Shown here piece after piece: positions 16,551-28,619 of a DNA stretch of 64,000 nucleotides (positions within the stretch are counted from its first letter, which is position 1; each line of letters opens with the position of its first letter). The DNA is from Gracilaria domingensis (taxonomy: Eukaryota > Rhodophyta > Florideophyceae > Gracilariales > Gracilariaceae). The stretch spans positions 62,001-126,000 of the forward strand of contig VCMS01000231.1 in the NCBI GenBank assembly GCA_022539475.1. Reading direction: 5' to 3'. The notes under the pieces are model-generated. The model saw nothing but the letters and a program-made list of their open reading frames with translations, made no database searches and was not told the DNA's origin. Made by a program: the position numbers and the translations under genes.

Positions 16551-17523
16551 TGTAGAGCAAAACGTGCTCGCCCGGTATACGGGGAAGGATTTCATAAACC
16601 CCTGGTAAGCATGATTCCGGGTACTCGGAAGGTATGAGTATTGGCCCACGGAAGGGATACTTTTTGGCAGTATTGAGGTATGGCACCCTGAGAAGTCGGC
16701 CATGACGTGGCGCAGATGAGTATTTGTCGAGTTTACGCGTGTGTAGGAATGGGTGTGTTCACACATGTCTTGTTATGATTGTCGTATATTTTACTGGCCG
16801 CTGCCACGGGTTGTCACGTGCACCACGTGTATGGACCTGCTTAGGTGTGCATTAGATTATTTAATTTAGTTTAACTAATTTATCGGTTACGATATAAGAG
16901 GTGACCTCCCGGTCACCTCCTCCTTCAGTAAAGGGTAACCGAGTTCGGCTCTGAACCAAGTTCGCCTGCGCGAAGTGTACAACTCCCTTAGGAGGGTCAC
17001 CGCGTACGGTACGGATTGGATTCATCCCTCGGGATCACTCAGGCAATACTGACCATTGTGGGCTAGCCTTCGGGCTTATTTATTCCGCGTCTTCGGACTT
17101 TCTTTTTCTTTTCCTGTGCAGTTGTACTGCTTTCACCACAATTGGTAGCGTTTCCGTCTCTGTATAGAGTTGTGCCGCGTGGGCTTAATACAAAACCCCC
17201 CATCTCCCGTCGCCGGGTCTGTTGCCGCTTGTCGCACGCCCAGCCGAGGGTTCCTCCTTTGGTTTTCCCTTCCTTTTCCCCCTTTTGCCTAGGGCTTACA
17301 CCGCTCTACGGTACCTTTTTTCTCAACTATTCTGCCACTTCTCGCCTGATTCCTGGATCAGGCCCGTTCACCCCTCAACCTCCGTAGGTATATCCCGTAC
17401 CACGGGCGGTCTTATACCCGCACTATCCGTGTTCGGAGGGCTCACCACTGAGTTCACCGCGTCTAGAGGGCAAGGACTCGAAGGCCTTGAGAGACGATCT
17501 CATCGCTGGGGTTTTGCTCTACA
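16551..17523 (+). repeat. Left LTR of the gypsy element
   Basis: 973 bases, beginning TGTAG and ending CTACA. It is preceded by a TAAGGAGAGGGA purine tract and followed by AG and then the primer-binding site. Inside are GATATAAGAG (16891-16900), an AGGTGACC/GGTCACCT inverted repeat (16899-16918) and CCGAGTTCGG (16939-16948). Confidence 0.9.
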
Positions 17524-17525
17524 AG

Positions 17526-17543
17526 TGGTTTCCCGACTTAGAA
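17526..17543 (+). promoter_or_regulatory. Primer-binding site
   Basis: TGGTTTCCCGACTTAGAA lies two bases after the LTR. It begins with TGG as expected for pairing with a tRNA 3' CCA end. The two related elements here have TGGTCTCCCGACCTAGAA at the same place. I cannot name the tRNA. Confidence 0.75.
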
Positions 17544-17739
17544 CCGGTTGGATTCTTTCTTTCGTTCTCGTTCTTGTCGAGGAGTCTCACGATTAGTGAT
17601 CAATTGGTTTTTGGGAAGCTACTGGGGATCAGTGGACTCTTTAGATTGTTTTATTTGTTGTTATTTACTTACTCTTTGGAGTATCGAGACCTCTCGTTAT
17701 TAATTTGATCTTATCGCAGTTCGGTACACCGTGGCCCGG

Positions 17740-19814
17740 TATGGTGCCACCTGCGCCAAACTCTCGAAACGGTGTGGCCAGAGATGCTTGTGTGCCTCCG
17801 CCTAGGCCTCCGCGTTCTCACGCCTCCGTAACTGCAAGGTCGGCGGACAATGAAAGGTCCCAGAACCCAGGAGAGCCTCGTCAGTCACGTCGGGTCCGAT
17901 GGCCGCTTCTACGGCAGGAGCTCCGCCCGTTACTGGTACTCTGGCCACGGAGAGACCAGACGATGTGGTTGAAACCCCTGGATACTCGTACCTCAAGGCT
18001 CAACTGCGTGTCAGTTGAGCTCAACTGCGTGTCAGTCAGCTCGCGCAAAACTCGTTGTTCGAGGATCTGCAGTATCTCAGGCGGAAGCTTAACCAAGCTG
18101 AAATCGGAGATCGGACCAATGATATTCGTGTCTTACGTCAAGACGTGAATTCCATTTTGAAAAGTCTGGGTACACCAGCCGCTTTTGTTCACGCTTACCA
18201 TTCCTCTATTCAGGAGCGTCGAGCTGAAATCGATCGCCTAACCACTCGGTTGTCTACTCTCGAAGAGATCATCCGGATGGATAACGCATCTGATGCGAAG
18301 AATGCTAAGGAAGAAGCCTCTAAGCGCTCGCACGCAAGTCTCCGTATCACCGAAATCGACGATCCAAAAAGGAACTCCGTTACGACTCGGATTCGTCTAG
18401 TTCCAATTCTAGCTTTCGCTCTGCGAAATCTACTTCATCTAGTTCTTCGGACAGTGAGGAAGACCGAGAACGGTATGGGAGTCGATCCCACGGCACGAAG
18501 TCGAAGGCGACATATGCCACTCAAGGAGTGATTGGCTCTCGCGAGAAAGGTAGACGTCATCTTGGACTGAAGGAGTTGAAACCAACGAATCTCCTCTACA
18601 GGAAGCTGTTATCGTATCGTTACTACCGATTGGACGATTCATTCTCAAGTCGCACCTCGAGAAGCACCGTTAAGGTGAAGGACCACATCAGAAGACTGAA
18701 TATCGTCTTTACGAAGAAATTCGATGGCGAAGATCCAATTCTGGTACTGGACGTCCTGGCCCGCTTTGTGCAGGAAGCCGATATTCTCGGTATGAACGAG
18801 GCGCAAGCGTTTCTCGCTTTATCCTGTTTTCTGTCAGGGATGGCTGAAGATCAGTTTAACTCGGTCCGAGGGTCGTCCTGTGCATCTGAGGGAGGTGTCA
18901 GTTGTTGGCCGGAAGCGGTCCAATATCTCCTGAAGTCCTATGCAACAGGAAGCGCGATTCACAACGCGACGCTCGCTCTGCGAGATACTAAACAGAAGAC
19001 TGAAGAGACCGAAACGGTCTACTCAACTCGGTTGAACAAAGCGTTTCATCGCTGTGGAAATGTGTACTCCGCTCAAGAGAGATTCATGATGTTCGTGGAT
19101 GGGTTGGACCCTTCTATCAAGGCTTTGGTGGCGCGATATCGCGAAGAGAAACGTAGGATTACGTATCTGGAATTGGTCCAGTACGCCCAGGCTGAAGGCG
19201 AAGTTCTCCGTGCTCGGCGCCCACCGAAACCCCGTCGCTCAAGGGCGTTGCTCGTCAAAGAGTCATCTCCATCTCTTTCCTTGGGACGTGGAAACTCCGT
19301 GAACCCGGATGTGGATAACGTCTACTTCGTTGGAAGTGCTCCCGATTCGTACGGGTCTTCTGACATTCCGTCGTCGTCGACTCCGATCTCGGAAGGTGAC
19401 CCGGCACTCTGTATGGGAGGAACACGGGTACAGGCCACTTCACTCGCTTACGCGACCAACGGCAGCCATTTCTCACGCCCAGGATGGGTGAATGCGCAAC
19501 CGCAACGACGGCCAGATGGTAATCGATCTTTCGATAAGTCGGTGACAACCATCTGTCATATTTGTTACCGACCCGGTCATATTGCACCTGTGTGCATGTT
19601 GCCCGCTCGGGAGTTACCGAAAATTATCGGGTGGTATGAGTCCTTGTCACCAGCTGACCGTGCTCGCGTTCCGAGTAAAAATTATGAAGAGCAAACGGCC
19701 AAGTTTGGCAATCCTGTTACAGGACAGAACGTTCGAACTGAGCAACGTCGGAACCAGGCTGAACAGGTAGCTGTGACCAACCCCGAACCCGGGAATTCTG
19801 TTTCCCACTCTTAG
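17740..19814 (+). other. gag region of the gypsy element
   Basis: Capsid-like gag with a helical retrotransposon gag core (RFVQEADILGMNEAQAFLAL, FHRCGNVYSAQERFMMFVDG) and a CCHC zinc knuckle CHICYRPGHIAPVC near 19555-19596. Relatives are the minus-strand gag at 28.6-30.2 kb and the gag at 62.2-63.4 kb. Part of a fossil element. Confidence 0.8.
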
Positions 19815-19977
19815 CAGAGTTTGCCGTCGCCGGCCAACCCCGCCCAGAAAAACTAAACTTGGGAGTTCCCCCTGTGGGAGGGGCGTCTCTTGAGCCGAAG
19901 TCGGAGACGCCCGAGGCGCCGCCGCTGCGCTCCCAGGTCACTTTCCTTTCCTTAAAAGGAAGATCCTTACGAGGAAG

Positions 19978-22900
19978 ATGGCTCAATCTGACGTGGACTC
20001 AGAGCTTTTAACGGTTCTCCGTCGTCCGTGGGTACGGTCCCGAAATTTCCGTAACCCGGATAGAGTCCTTGTGATGGCCAAGAGGAATTATAAGGTTTAC
20101 GAAGACCTCGGCTTATCACACCAGATTATGGTTCGTCAACTGTCTGTGTTGGACACGGGCGCTGCGCCCAATCTCATTCACTCTTCGTTAGTGCCCCCGT
20201 CACTTCGGGAATTCGTTCGCTATGGTCCAGGCTTGGATATCGCTGACGCGAACAATAACCCCTTGCGCACGGTTCGTTACTTAACTCTCACAGTGAGACT
20301 TGGCACCTACGTGGTGAAACTTGACCTTTTTGTCTGCGATTCACTCGCTGCACCGGTTATACTCGGTTGTGATTTTTGCGACCGCTTTGTCGAAGCGATA
20401 CGCCCAACGGCGAAAACCGTAGAAATGGAAGACGGTACAACCATTTCGATCGTTCGGAAGCCGTTGAGGCGCGCAATCCGGAAGCGCGTTCTATTACTTG
20501 TGGCTCAGGAGATTCCAAACGTGGATCCGAAATCAACAAAGCTTCGCATAGCGAAATCCGTTTCAATCCCGCCGGAATCCCAGGTGTGGGTGCAGTGCGT
20601 CTCCAAACAACATGGAATTCGACTAGTTCAACCGTTTTCATCGTTTTACGATCAGCGACAGCTCTTTTTAGCTAATGGTGTTGTTTCTATCGAGCCCGAT
20701 CAACCTTTCCAGGTACTGGTTGCCAACTTTGGCAAAACCACTCAGTGGCTACTCAAACACCAGGTACTGGGTTCGGTTCTGCCGCATCGGAAGGCGCTCG
20801 TACAGACGAGAATCCCAACGTCCGAGGTTCTCGGTGTGCCCGAAGCTAAGGAGGGGGAGGTGCGTCCTGGAAACTACGTTTTGTCGGATTCCTCCAGAAA
20901 TGGAAACTCCGACGTACCGGAAGCAGTCGCTACTGAAGAGGTGAATCTACTTAGTTCGTGCCACGAACGACCGTTCATTCCGGTTAAATCAGCGCTACCT
21001 CCTGGCACAGAACAGACGAATTCTGTTCAGGAATTAGAGAAGTTGAATCTGGACCATGTCCCAGCGTCTCATCGCGAGAATTTGCGAGACATGCTCAGAG
21101 AATTTACTCCCATGTGAGACGGTTTCCTTGGAACAATTGGAATTACGGAGCACCGTATTGATCTGCTCCTAGATACTCGCCCAATCGCGCAACACCCGTA
21201 TCAGGCAGGCCCGAAAGCGCGGGAAGAAGAAAAGTCTCAAGTCGATAAGATGCTACGTGCCGACCTAATTGAGCCAGCTCAGTCGTCATGAGCATCGTCC
21301 GTTGTACTTGTTCCGAAGTCGGATGGATCATGGCGTTTTTGCATCGATTACAGGCGACTCAACGCCGTTACCGTCAAAGAGGTGTATGCGATTCCACGGA
21401 TGGATGAGTACATCCACTCGCTGGGAAGCGCCAGAGTATTTACCGCCCTTGACGCCAATTGGGGTTACTGGCAGGTTCCAATTCGAAAGGAAGATCGTGA
21501 CAAGACTGCGTTTGTATGTTACCAAGGACTGTACCGTTTCAAATGGATGCCCTTAGGGCTAACGAATGCTCCCGCTGCGTTTCAGCGCGCGATTAACATT
21601 CTGTTGGCCAGATTCAAGTGGAAGACTTGTCTTGTGTACTTGGACGACATTGTCGTATTTTCCAACAGTATGGATGAACATATGTCCCATGTGAGGGAAG
21701 TGATGCAGGTTCTGCGTAACGCAGGTCTTACCTTGAAGCTCAAGAAATGCGAATTCTTTACCGACTCGGTGAAATACCTGGGTCACATTATCCGCCCAAG
21801 GAAACTCTCGGTCGACGAGGTAAGGGTGAAGTCGCTGAAGGAAGCGAAACATCCGACAACTCAAACGGAACTCCGATCATTTCTCGGTTTGTGTAATGTC
21901 TACCGTCGGTTCGTCCCGAATTTCGCTGATACTGCAGCTCCTCTCAATTCTCTCCTCAGGAAAGGACAGCCAGTTAAACTGGAACCATTCGGCGATGCGG
22001 AAGCATCCGCCTTTTCGTCGTTTATCGACGCTGTTACGTCTCCGACGATTTTGGCGTTGCCCACTCCAGGGCTTCCATATGAAGTTGATACTGATTCCAG
22101 TGACCACCAAGTGGGATGTGTATTGTTTCAAGTCTCGAAGGAAGGCGAACGACGTCCAGTTGGATACTGGTCTCGTTCATTGAACGTGCATGAGCGTAAT
22201 TAATCAGTCTCTGAGAAAGAGTGTCTCGCCGTCGTTTTGGCACTGTCTACCTTAAGACCCTATCTCATGGGAACCCATTTTCGGGTACATACCTATCATT
22301 CGGCTCTCCTCTGGCTTATGGAGATCTCCGAGCGGTCGGGTCGCCTTATGCGTTGGCGTATCCGTCTATCGGAATTTGATTTTGATGTCCGGTACAAACG
22401 GGGCACCCTGAATATGCAGGCTGATGCGCTTTCCCGCTTAGGAACGTCTCGTGAAGCAGAACCTGTCGACGACGACGACATACCATGCTTCTTGGTGGAA
22501 GACTGGGAAGAAGACTCTGAAATTACGGATGACGTCTGTGACGATATTCTCGCCGCAGAAACGGCCGAGCCACCGCCTGGCTCATTTGAACCCATTACCG
22601 CTGAAGAGGTAATACGTGAACACCACGGGGATCCTTTCTGTACTCAGATAAGGGCCCGACTCAACGGGGGATTCAAGATACCCTTTTTAACCAACGATCA
22701 GGGATTCCTTGTTAGGATTGTTGGGCCACGTCCTCAAATTGTGGTTCCACACTTCTTGCAATGGAGGGTTCTCCATATCCCACTATGCAAAGATCGGGGG
22801 ACACCCTGGTGGCAGGAAGTTGTATCTAACTCTCCGAAGAGACTTTTATTGGCCAGCTATGGCATTCGACTGCTACGCAGTGCGCCGTTCAAGCACGGAA

Positions 22901-24415
22901 TGCGCCAAGAACGACGTCAAACTCCGACGAAATTCGAAGTCGATGACGCTGTTCCCAGCCCGGGCTCCTTTGGATTTCGTCGCTATCGACATTCTGGGCG
23001 AATTAATTCGAACCGCACGCGGTCACAGGTATCTCCTGATTATCACGAACAGGTTTTCGAAGTTAATGCGAACGGTTCGGTTGAAGCGGATCAATGCAGC
23101 AGCAGTTGCACAAGCATTTGTGACGCATTGGGTCTTCACTTACGGGCCACCCGTTAATCTGCTTTCCGACAATGGCTCGCAGTTTGCGTCAAAGTTCTTT
23201 ATGGACGTATGCCGTATCTTGGATGTCAAGAATTTGTTTACAACAACCTATCATCCCCAGTGTAATGAGCAGGTAGAACGATTTAATCGCACAATGCTTA
23301 ACGCATTACGATCCTATGTTGCGGATCACTCAAAGGATTGGGACTTGTACAACGATGCTATTACGTACGCGTATAACATGCAGGTGCATCGGGTAACGAA
23401 GCTTTCGCCGTTTGAACTCGTTCTTTCGAGGATACCGCCACCGGTAGCAATCGAATCACAACCGACGCTAGCGTCTTTCCCGTCACCACGGATGTACAAG
23501 GATACCTGGAAAAGTTGGCTAACCAAGATGGTACCGGTAACCCAGAATGCAATGGACAAAGCATAGCTTACGTACAAGCGCAATTTCGATCGCCGACTTC
23601 GCGGTACATCAGTGGAGGTAGAGCCCAACAGCTTTTTGTTCCTTCGGAAGGAGTATTACAATCCTGACAAGGAAAAGAGACATAAGCTCTCCCCCATCGC
23701 TGATGGACCATATCGCGTCATTTCCGTCAATCCGGATACCGTCGTACTCGACATTGACGGACGTCATGAACAAATCTCGCGTGATCTCGTTGTGCCCGCC
23801 CCGACACCACCCACCGCAACCGGGCCCACCTCAACCAATACCCAATCAGGGGATCCTCAACAGGAGGCAGAACCGTCAACAGCCGCTACACTACCGTCGC
23901 GCCCGGCGATTCTTCCGCACCCGGATCGAGGATTAATTGATCTACCTACAGTAGGTACTTCTGACCACAGAACTGAACTTCCTACTACTTGGACGAATTC
24001 CAACGACTCTGCACGAGTATTTAAAAGAGTAACCCTCCCACCCCATCTCCTGATGGAGCCCGTAGCGCCACCTAAGGAGGAGGAGGATACCGCAGCTGCT
24101 GCGAATGGCACTGACGCACCGGTGTCGCCCGGTTCCCCAACCACGGGAAATGTGATCCACACTGACAATCCAGTCGTTCCCGTGGGAGAATCTAGTGGCA
24201 CAGTTGCCTTGTCGCACCCCAACCGTGAGGAATCCGCCGTATCGGTCTCCGTTAACACGGAACTTGCCCGCGAGAGGCGCGACGCTGCCGCAGAAGCAGC
24301 TACCCACTCTGGGACCTCTAACCGCTTGAACTCGCGTATCCGCGCTGAGAAGCACAGCCGAACTGTGAAAACGGTTTTAGCTGATCCGGACCAGCCGCTG
24401 CACGCGGAAGAATAG
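19978..24415 (+). pseudogene. pol region: protease, RT/RNase H, integrase
   Basis: The parts, in order, are an aspartic protease (LDTGAAPN, later APVILGCDF) at about 20.0-21.1 kb; a reverse transcriptase with FCIDYRRLN and the YLDD box at about 21.2-22.2 kb; RNase H with a DALSRLG end at about 22.2-22.5 kb; and an integrase with DFVAIDILG, LLSDNGSQF and a DDE-type core at about 22.7-23.5 kb. A variable Ser/Thr/Pro-rich tail reaches 24.4 kb. The order fixes the family as Ty3/gypsy. Broken by a few disablements. Confidence 0.85.
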
Positions 24416-25754
24416 CATTGCAACCCTGAAAGAGGAAGCCTCTTGAACGAGTTGTGCTGAGTATTGCCACTCATTATGGATTCCCTTGTGGGACTTTTAA
24501 CGCTTTCTTGGAATCCGACACTCTACAGTGTGAACCACATCGCGTGTGGAGACTTGGAACCCCGCCACCACTGCAAGAAGTGCAATCTCCGTGACACGGG
24601 GCCTGACAGAACCAGGCGCGTGCCACGCGACGCACGTTACAACGTAGAAAGCCCTAATGAGCTGTCGGCGACCTTTCGCGAACGGATGGCCGAGCACGGC
24701 ACGCGCACGATTGTCGTGGTCACCAATCAGTAGCGTAGAGCCAATCAGAGCTCTTGGCACAAGCCTCGTGGACCGGTTGAACCGCCGCCCTGCCAAGGGA
24801 GTGCCGTACGCACCTCCGTCACCGAAATGGTTATCCCCGTGAAGGCCGGGAGATTCGTCAACCGAAAGTGCTACCGTTTGTCGGTCTCTCGACTCTCGTC
24901 AAATAATGTGATACCGTTGGACTCGTCTGATCGGGAGCTTGGCAACTACCCCTCTAGCTCGAGGATAGGACGCCTAGGACGCGAGTTACAGCACGGCCGC
25001 CGCAGCGAAATGCGTGGAAAACCGCGGAAGTTAGCCGGTCTCCAACACTTGGAAAGCTTCACCTGCCTGATTTTAGGCAGCCACAGAACCTCTCCAGGTG
25101 AAACTGCGTCAGCAGGAGTGGCCCCTACGTCATAGAGGCCCGCGAACGGGAAGTGTTCCCAAAAGAATTCGTTATCGAACGCATCGTGAGTCAAGTTGTG
25201 AACCCCTATGGGGAGACTGAATACCAAGTCCGTTGATACGGATACTCCCCTGAGGAGGATACTTTCGAGCCGATCGAGCATCTGCCTCGATCGAAGGTTC
25301 TCGCCTATTACCGTCGCAAGCGCTTACCGCCACCTCCAAACTTGGACGCAGCCCAGGTAGGGTGACAGTACTACTGTGCTGTGAGGTGAACGGACGGGCC
25401 CACTTGTGGGAGAATTATTGATGGTACTACCAAGAAGTTTGGGTTGTTCCTACCGAAAGAAGTATTGAAGGGATGAAAGAAGAAAGATGATTTCCGTCTA
25501 ACGGACGCCGATTTATCGGAAAGAAGCGAACTACCGTCTAACGGTCCGTGTGAATATGTCGTGAAGCTACACGCGTAATGGAGAATCGTATTGGAACGAT
25601 GGTGCGCCAACGGCGTTGAACCGTAATCCGGTTTTGAAGGAACTGATATCGAAGTCGATTTTATTCTAAGGAGAAGTTGCACCGCTAGCTATTGCGGAGT
25701 GCGTTGGTCGCAGAGCCTACCACAGCCCATCATGGAGGGAACCCACCGTTGGGA
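24416..25754. other. Non-coding 3' internal segment of the gypsy element
   Basis: This lies between the pol tail and the antisense ORFs and has no ORF I can support. It belongs to the element because it is enclosed by the two LTRs. Confidence 0.5.
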
Positions 25755-27452
25755 TCACTGCCATCCTGTCGAAGGATCGGCACCTCCAGGGTTGGACGGC
25801 CTCGCTTGGGGAGGCTGATTCGCGAAAGCCTGCGCGCCCAATGCCAACAGCTGGCCGAGGTCGTACATATCCGGTGGAACCGGCACCTCAAGTCCGAGGA
25901 GTTGGTTGCGCATCGCTATCACGTGAGGGTCAATATTCCCCTGCGAAGGGCCCACTCCCCAACCGATAGGAGCAACTGGCGCAGCCGCCCCTCCGACGAC
26001 CGGAACTCCTGCGGAAGCCGCCGACGGACCTCCCATTGCCGGGTCTTCCACAGTATCATTCATCGTTGGATCGTCCTCCTCTGCTACGGAGTAATAGTTG
26101 TCGGAAAACATGAACCCAATAGGGTGATCGCTCGGAACCACTCGAGGAAGTCCGCGTAGGACGAGAGCCCGCTCCTTCGGGACGGTAACTCCCTCCCAGG
26201 GATCGTAATACACGAAGTCATCGGCACCGAGATGTCTTCGCCATGGCGAACGGTCGTAGTGCGAACGAGTGCCCCTGGGGACGTTTTCCGCCGGAACGGT
26301 ACTCCAATCAATGGAATCGATGAGATCGATAAGGCTGATGACCTCACTGACGTTGTCGTCCGAACCGAGCGCGGTGTATAAGTCCAGTGATCTAATCACA
26401 TTCCGTAACCTCGGAGGGAAATACCAAACACGTTTCTGGTCGTATGCTTCCCATAGCATAAACGCGGCAACGCGAGCGGCACATTCGGCGATGAAGAGCA
26501 TCCAATACTCTGAGTGCGGACTCGCAATCATGCGTGACCCCACATAGGAGATGCACGGAGGCAATTCCGGGAAACACCCGCGTGGTACCTCATAGTGAGC
26601 CCACCACGATCAGAGTGGAGCGAATCGACCGGCTAGTGCGTCCGGACGCAAACGTTCAACCTCCATGTTCTGGTGTGGAATCAGATACCGGAACCGGGAT
26701 CGCCATTTGCGTTCGTTTCGCAGTCGGTCGAAGAAGTTTCCCTCTCCCGAAGGGCGATGTAGATATCGGAACTCCGCTCGCAGGATAGGCCTGTTGAACA
26801 GGAGAATGTCCGCCGGCATCGCCTCCGGGAAGCTTTCCGCCGCTTGGAAGTGCGCGAGGTTTGCGCCATACTTGATCTCTCCGTAAGTTCGGAACCGGGA
26901 AAGGTCGAACCCGTATGACTCGGCAATCCTCTTGGGGAACGAGGCTCGGTCCTTCCGAAAGTATGCCAATCGCGCAATAGCCGCGCGCGATTCATCTAGC
27001 GTTTCGTATCCACGGCCGTGCCGTTTCCGTGACAACACGTGAGGTGCGACCGCCACGCGGTGTCTCCAATCCCAGGAATCCACAATATCTCGGTGTAGGC
27101 CGCCACGCAGCATACCATTCTCGGTGTATGAATCCATCAACGCACTGTTGCGAACCGCTGTCGGGTGAAACCAGGGTGCTCTGGAATAGGCCCAGCTTCC
27201 TCCGGTAGTCGGATCTTGAACAAAGAGCGATTCACGCGCTATCCAGCCAGCTGGAGTCACCAACAAGGACACCGCCTGAGCGGAATTCCACGCCGCGACG
27301 TCGACCGGGTTCGGTGTAGTCGTGTGATGTTGACTCTGAGGCAAAGGAGCGGAGGAAAAACCGCCGAGATACCCTGTCGCAGGAGTTGCGGGACCCGAAA
27401 TGTTCGGAGCCCCGGCTTGGGAATGCTGCTCGTCGCCCTGGTGAGGGTTCAT
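25755..27452 (-). other. Antisense coding region in the 3' part of the gypsy element
   Basis: Two sizeable ORFs (about 280 and 270 codons) read against the element, beginning about 200 bases inside the right LTR boundary. The upstream one is rich in Arg, Trp and Tyr (SWDWRHRVAVAP, RRPSGEGNFFDRLRNERKW-type patches), and the downstream one ends in a Pro/Gly/Ala-rich tail. I recognise no domain. Antisense ORFs between pol and the 3' LTR are known in some plant gypsy lineages. The copy at 15.6-16.4 kb keeps the same region in truncated form. Confidence 0.6.
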
Positions 27453-27647
27453 CGAATCTTCGATCGCAGAGGAAACTTCAAGTACTGAATCGTCTGAGTG
27501 CAGAGAAGTTGAGTGCGCTTGCGCGTTTGTCTCGTTGTGACGAGGAACCGGAATCGGATATGTCCATGGTCGACCACGCTTATATACCGGCTCGCTGATG
27601 AGTCTCCGCTTGCAAACCGGATGTTTCCTGTGCTAAGGAGAGGGATA

Positions 27648-28619
27648 TGTAGAGCAGAACGTGCTCGCCCGGTATACGGGGAAGGATTTCATAAACCCCT
27701 GGTAAGCATGATTCCGGGTACTCGGAAGGTATGAGTATTGGCCCACGGAAGGGATACTTTTTGGCAGTATTGAGGTATGGCACCCTGAGAAGTCGGCCAT
27801 GACGTGGCGCAGATGAGTATTTGTCGAGTTTACGCGTGTGTAGGAATGGGTGTGTTCACACATGTCTTGTTATGATTGTCGTATATTTTACTGGCCGCTG
27901 CCACGGGTTGTCACGTGCACCACGTGTATGGACCTGCTTAGGTGTGCATTAGATTATTTAATTTAGTTTAACTAATTTATCGGTTACGATATAAGAGGTG
28001 ACCTCCCGGTCACCTCCTCCTTCAGTAAAGGGTAACCGAGTTCGGCTCTGAACCAAGTTCGCCTGCGCGAAGTGTACAACTCCCTTAGGAGGGTCACCGC
28101 GTACGGTACGGATTGGATTCATCCCTCGGGATCACTCAGGCAATACTGATCATTGTGGGCTAGCCTTCGGGCTTATTTATTCCGCGTCTTCGGACTTTCT
28201 TTTTCTTTTCCTGTGCAGTTGTACTGCTTTCACCACAATTGGTAGCGTTTCCGTCTCTGTATAGAGTTGTGCCGCGTGGGCTTAATACACAACCCCCGTC
28301 TCCCGTCGCCGGGTCTGTTGCCGCTTGTCGCACGCCCAGCCGAGGGTTCCTCCTTTGGTTTTCCCTTCCTTTTCCCCCTTTTGCCTAGGGCTTACACCGC
28401 TCTACGGTACCTTTCTTCTCAACTATTCTGCCACTTCTCGCCGGATTCCTGGATCAGGCCCGTTCACCCCTCAACCTCCGTAGGTATATCCCGTACCACG
28501 GGCGGTCTTACACCCGCACTATCCGTGTTCGGAGGGCTCACCACTGAGTTCACCGCGTCTAGAGGGCAAGGACTCGAAGGCCTTGAGAGACGATCTCATC
28601 GCTGGGGTTTTGCTCTACA
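27648..28619 (+). repeat. Right LTR of the gypsy element
   Basis: 972 bases, TGTAG...CTACA, about 99% identical by eye to 16551-17523. It is preceded by the same purine tract and followed immediately by opposite-strand gag sequence. Confidence 0.9.

Larger units (their letters stand above)
16551..28619 (+). mobile_element. Ty3/gypsy-type LTR retrotransposon, about 12.1 kb
   Basis: The element has LTRs at both ends (16551-17523 and 27648-28619), a primer-binding site at 17526, a polypurine tract before the right LTR, gag, protease, reverse transcriptase/RNase H and integrase in the Ty3/gypsy order, and a long 3' segment with antisense ORFs. The LTRs differ at about eight positions in 973, so the insertion is young. 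The coding region is broken, by roughly a handful of disablements, so it is a recent fossil rather than an active copy. Its right end lies inside the gag of an opposite-strand relative (28620 onward). No matching target-site duplication can be seen because the left side adjoins another copy. Confidence 0.9.
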
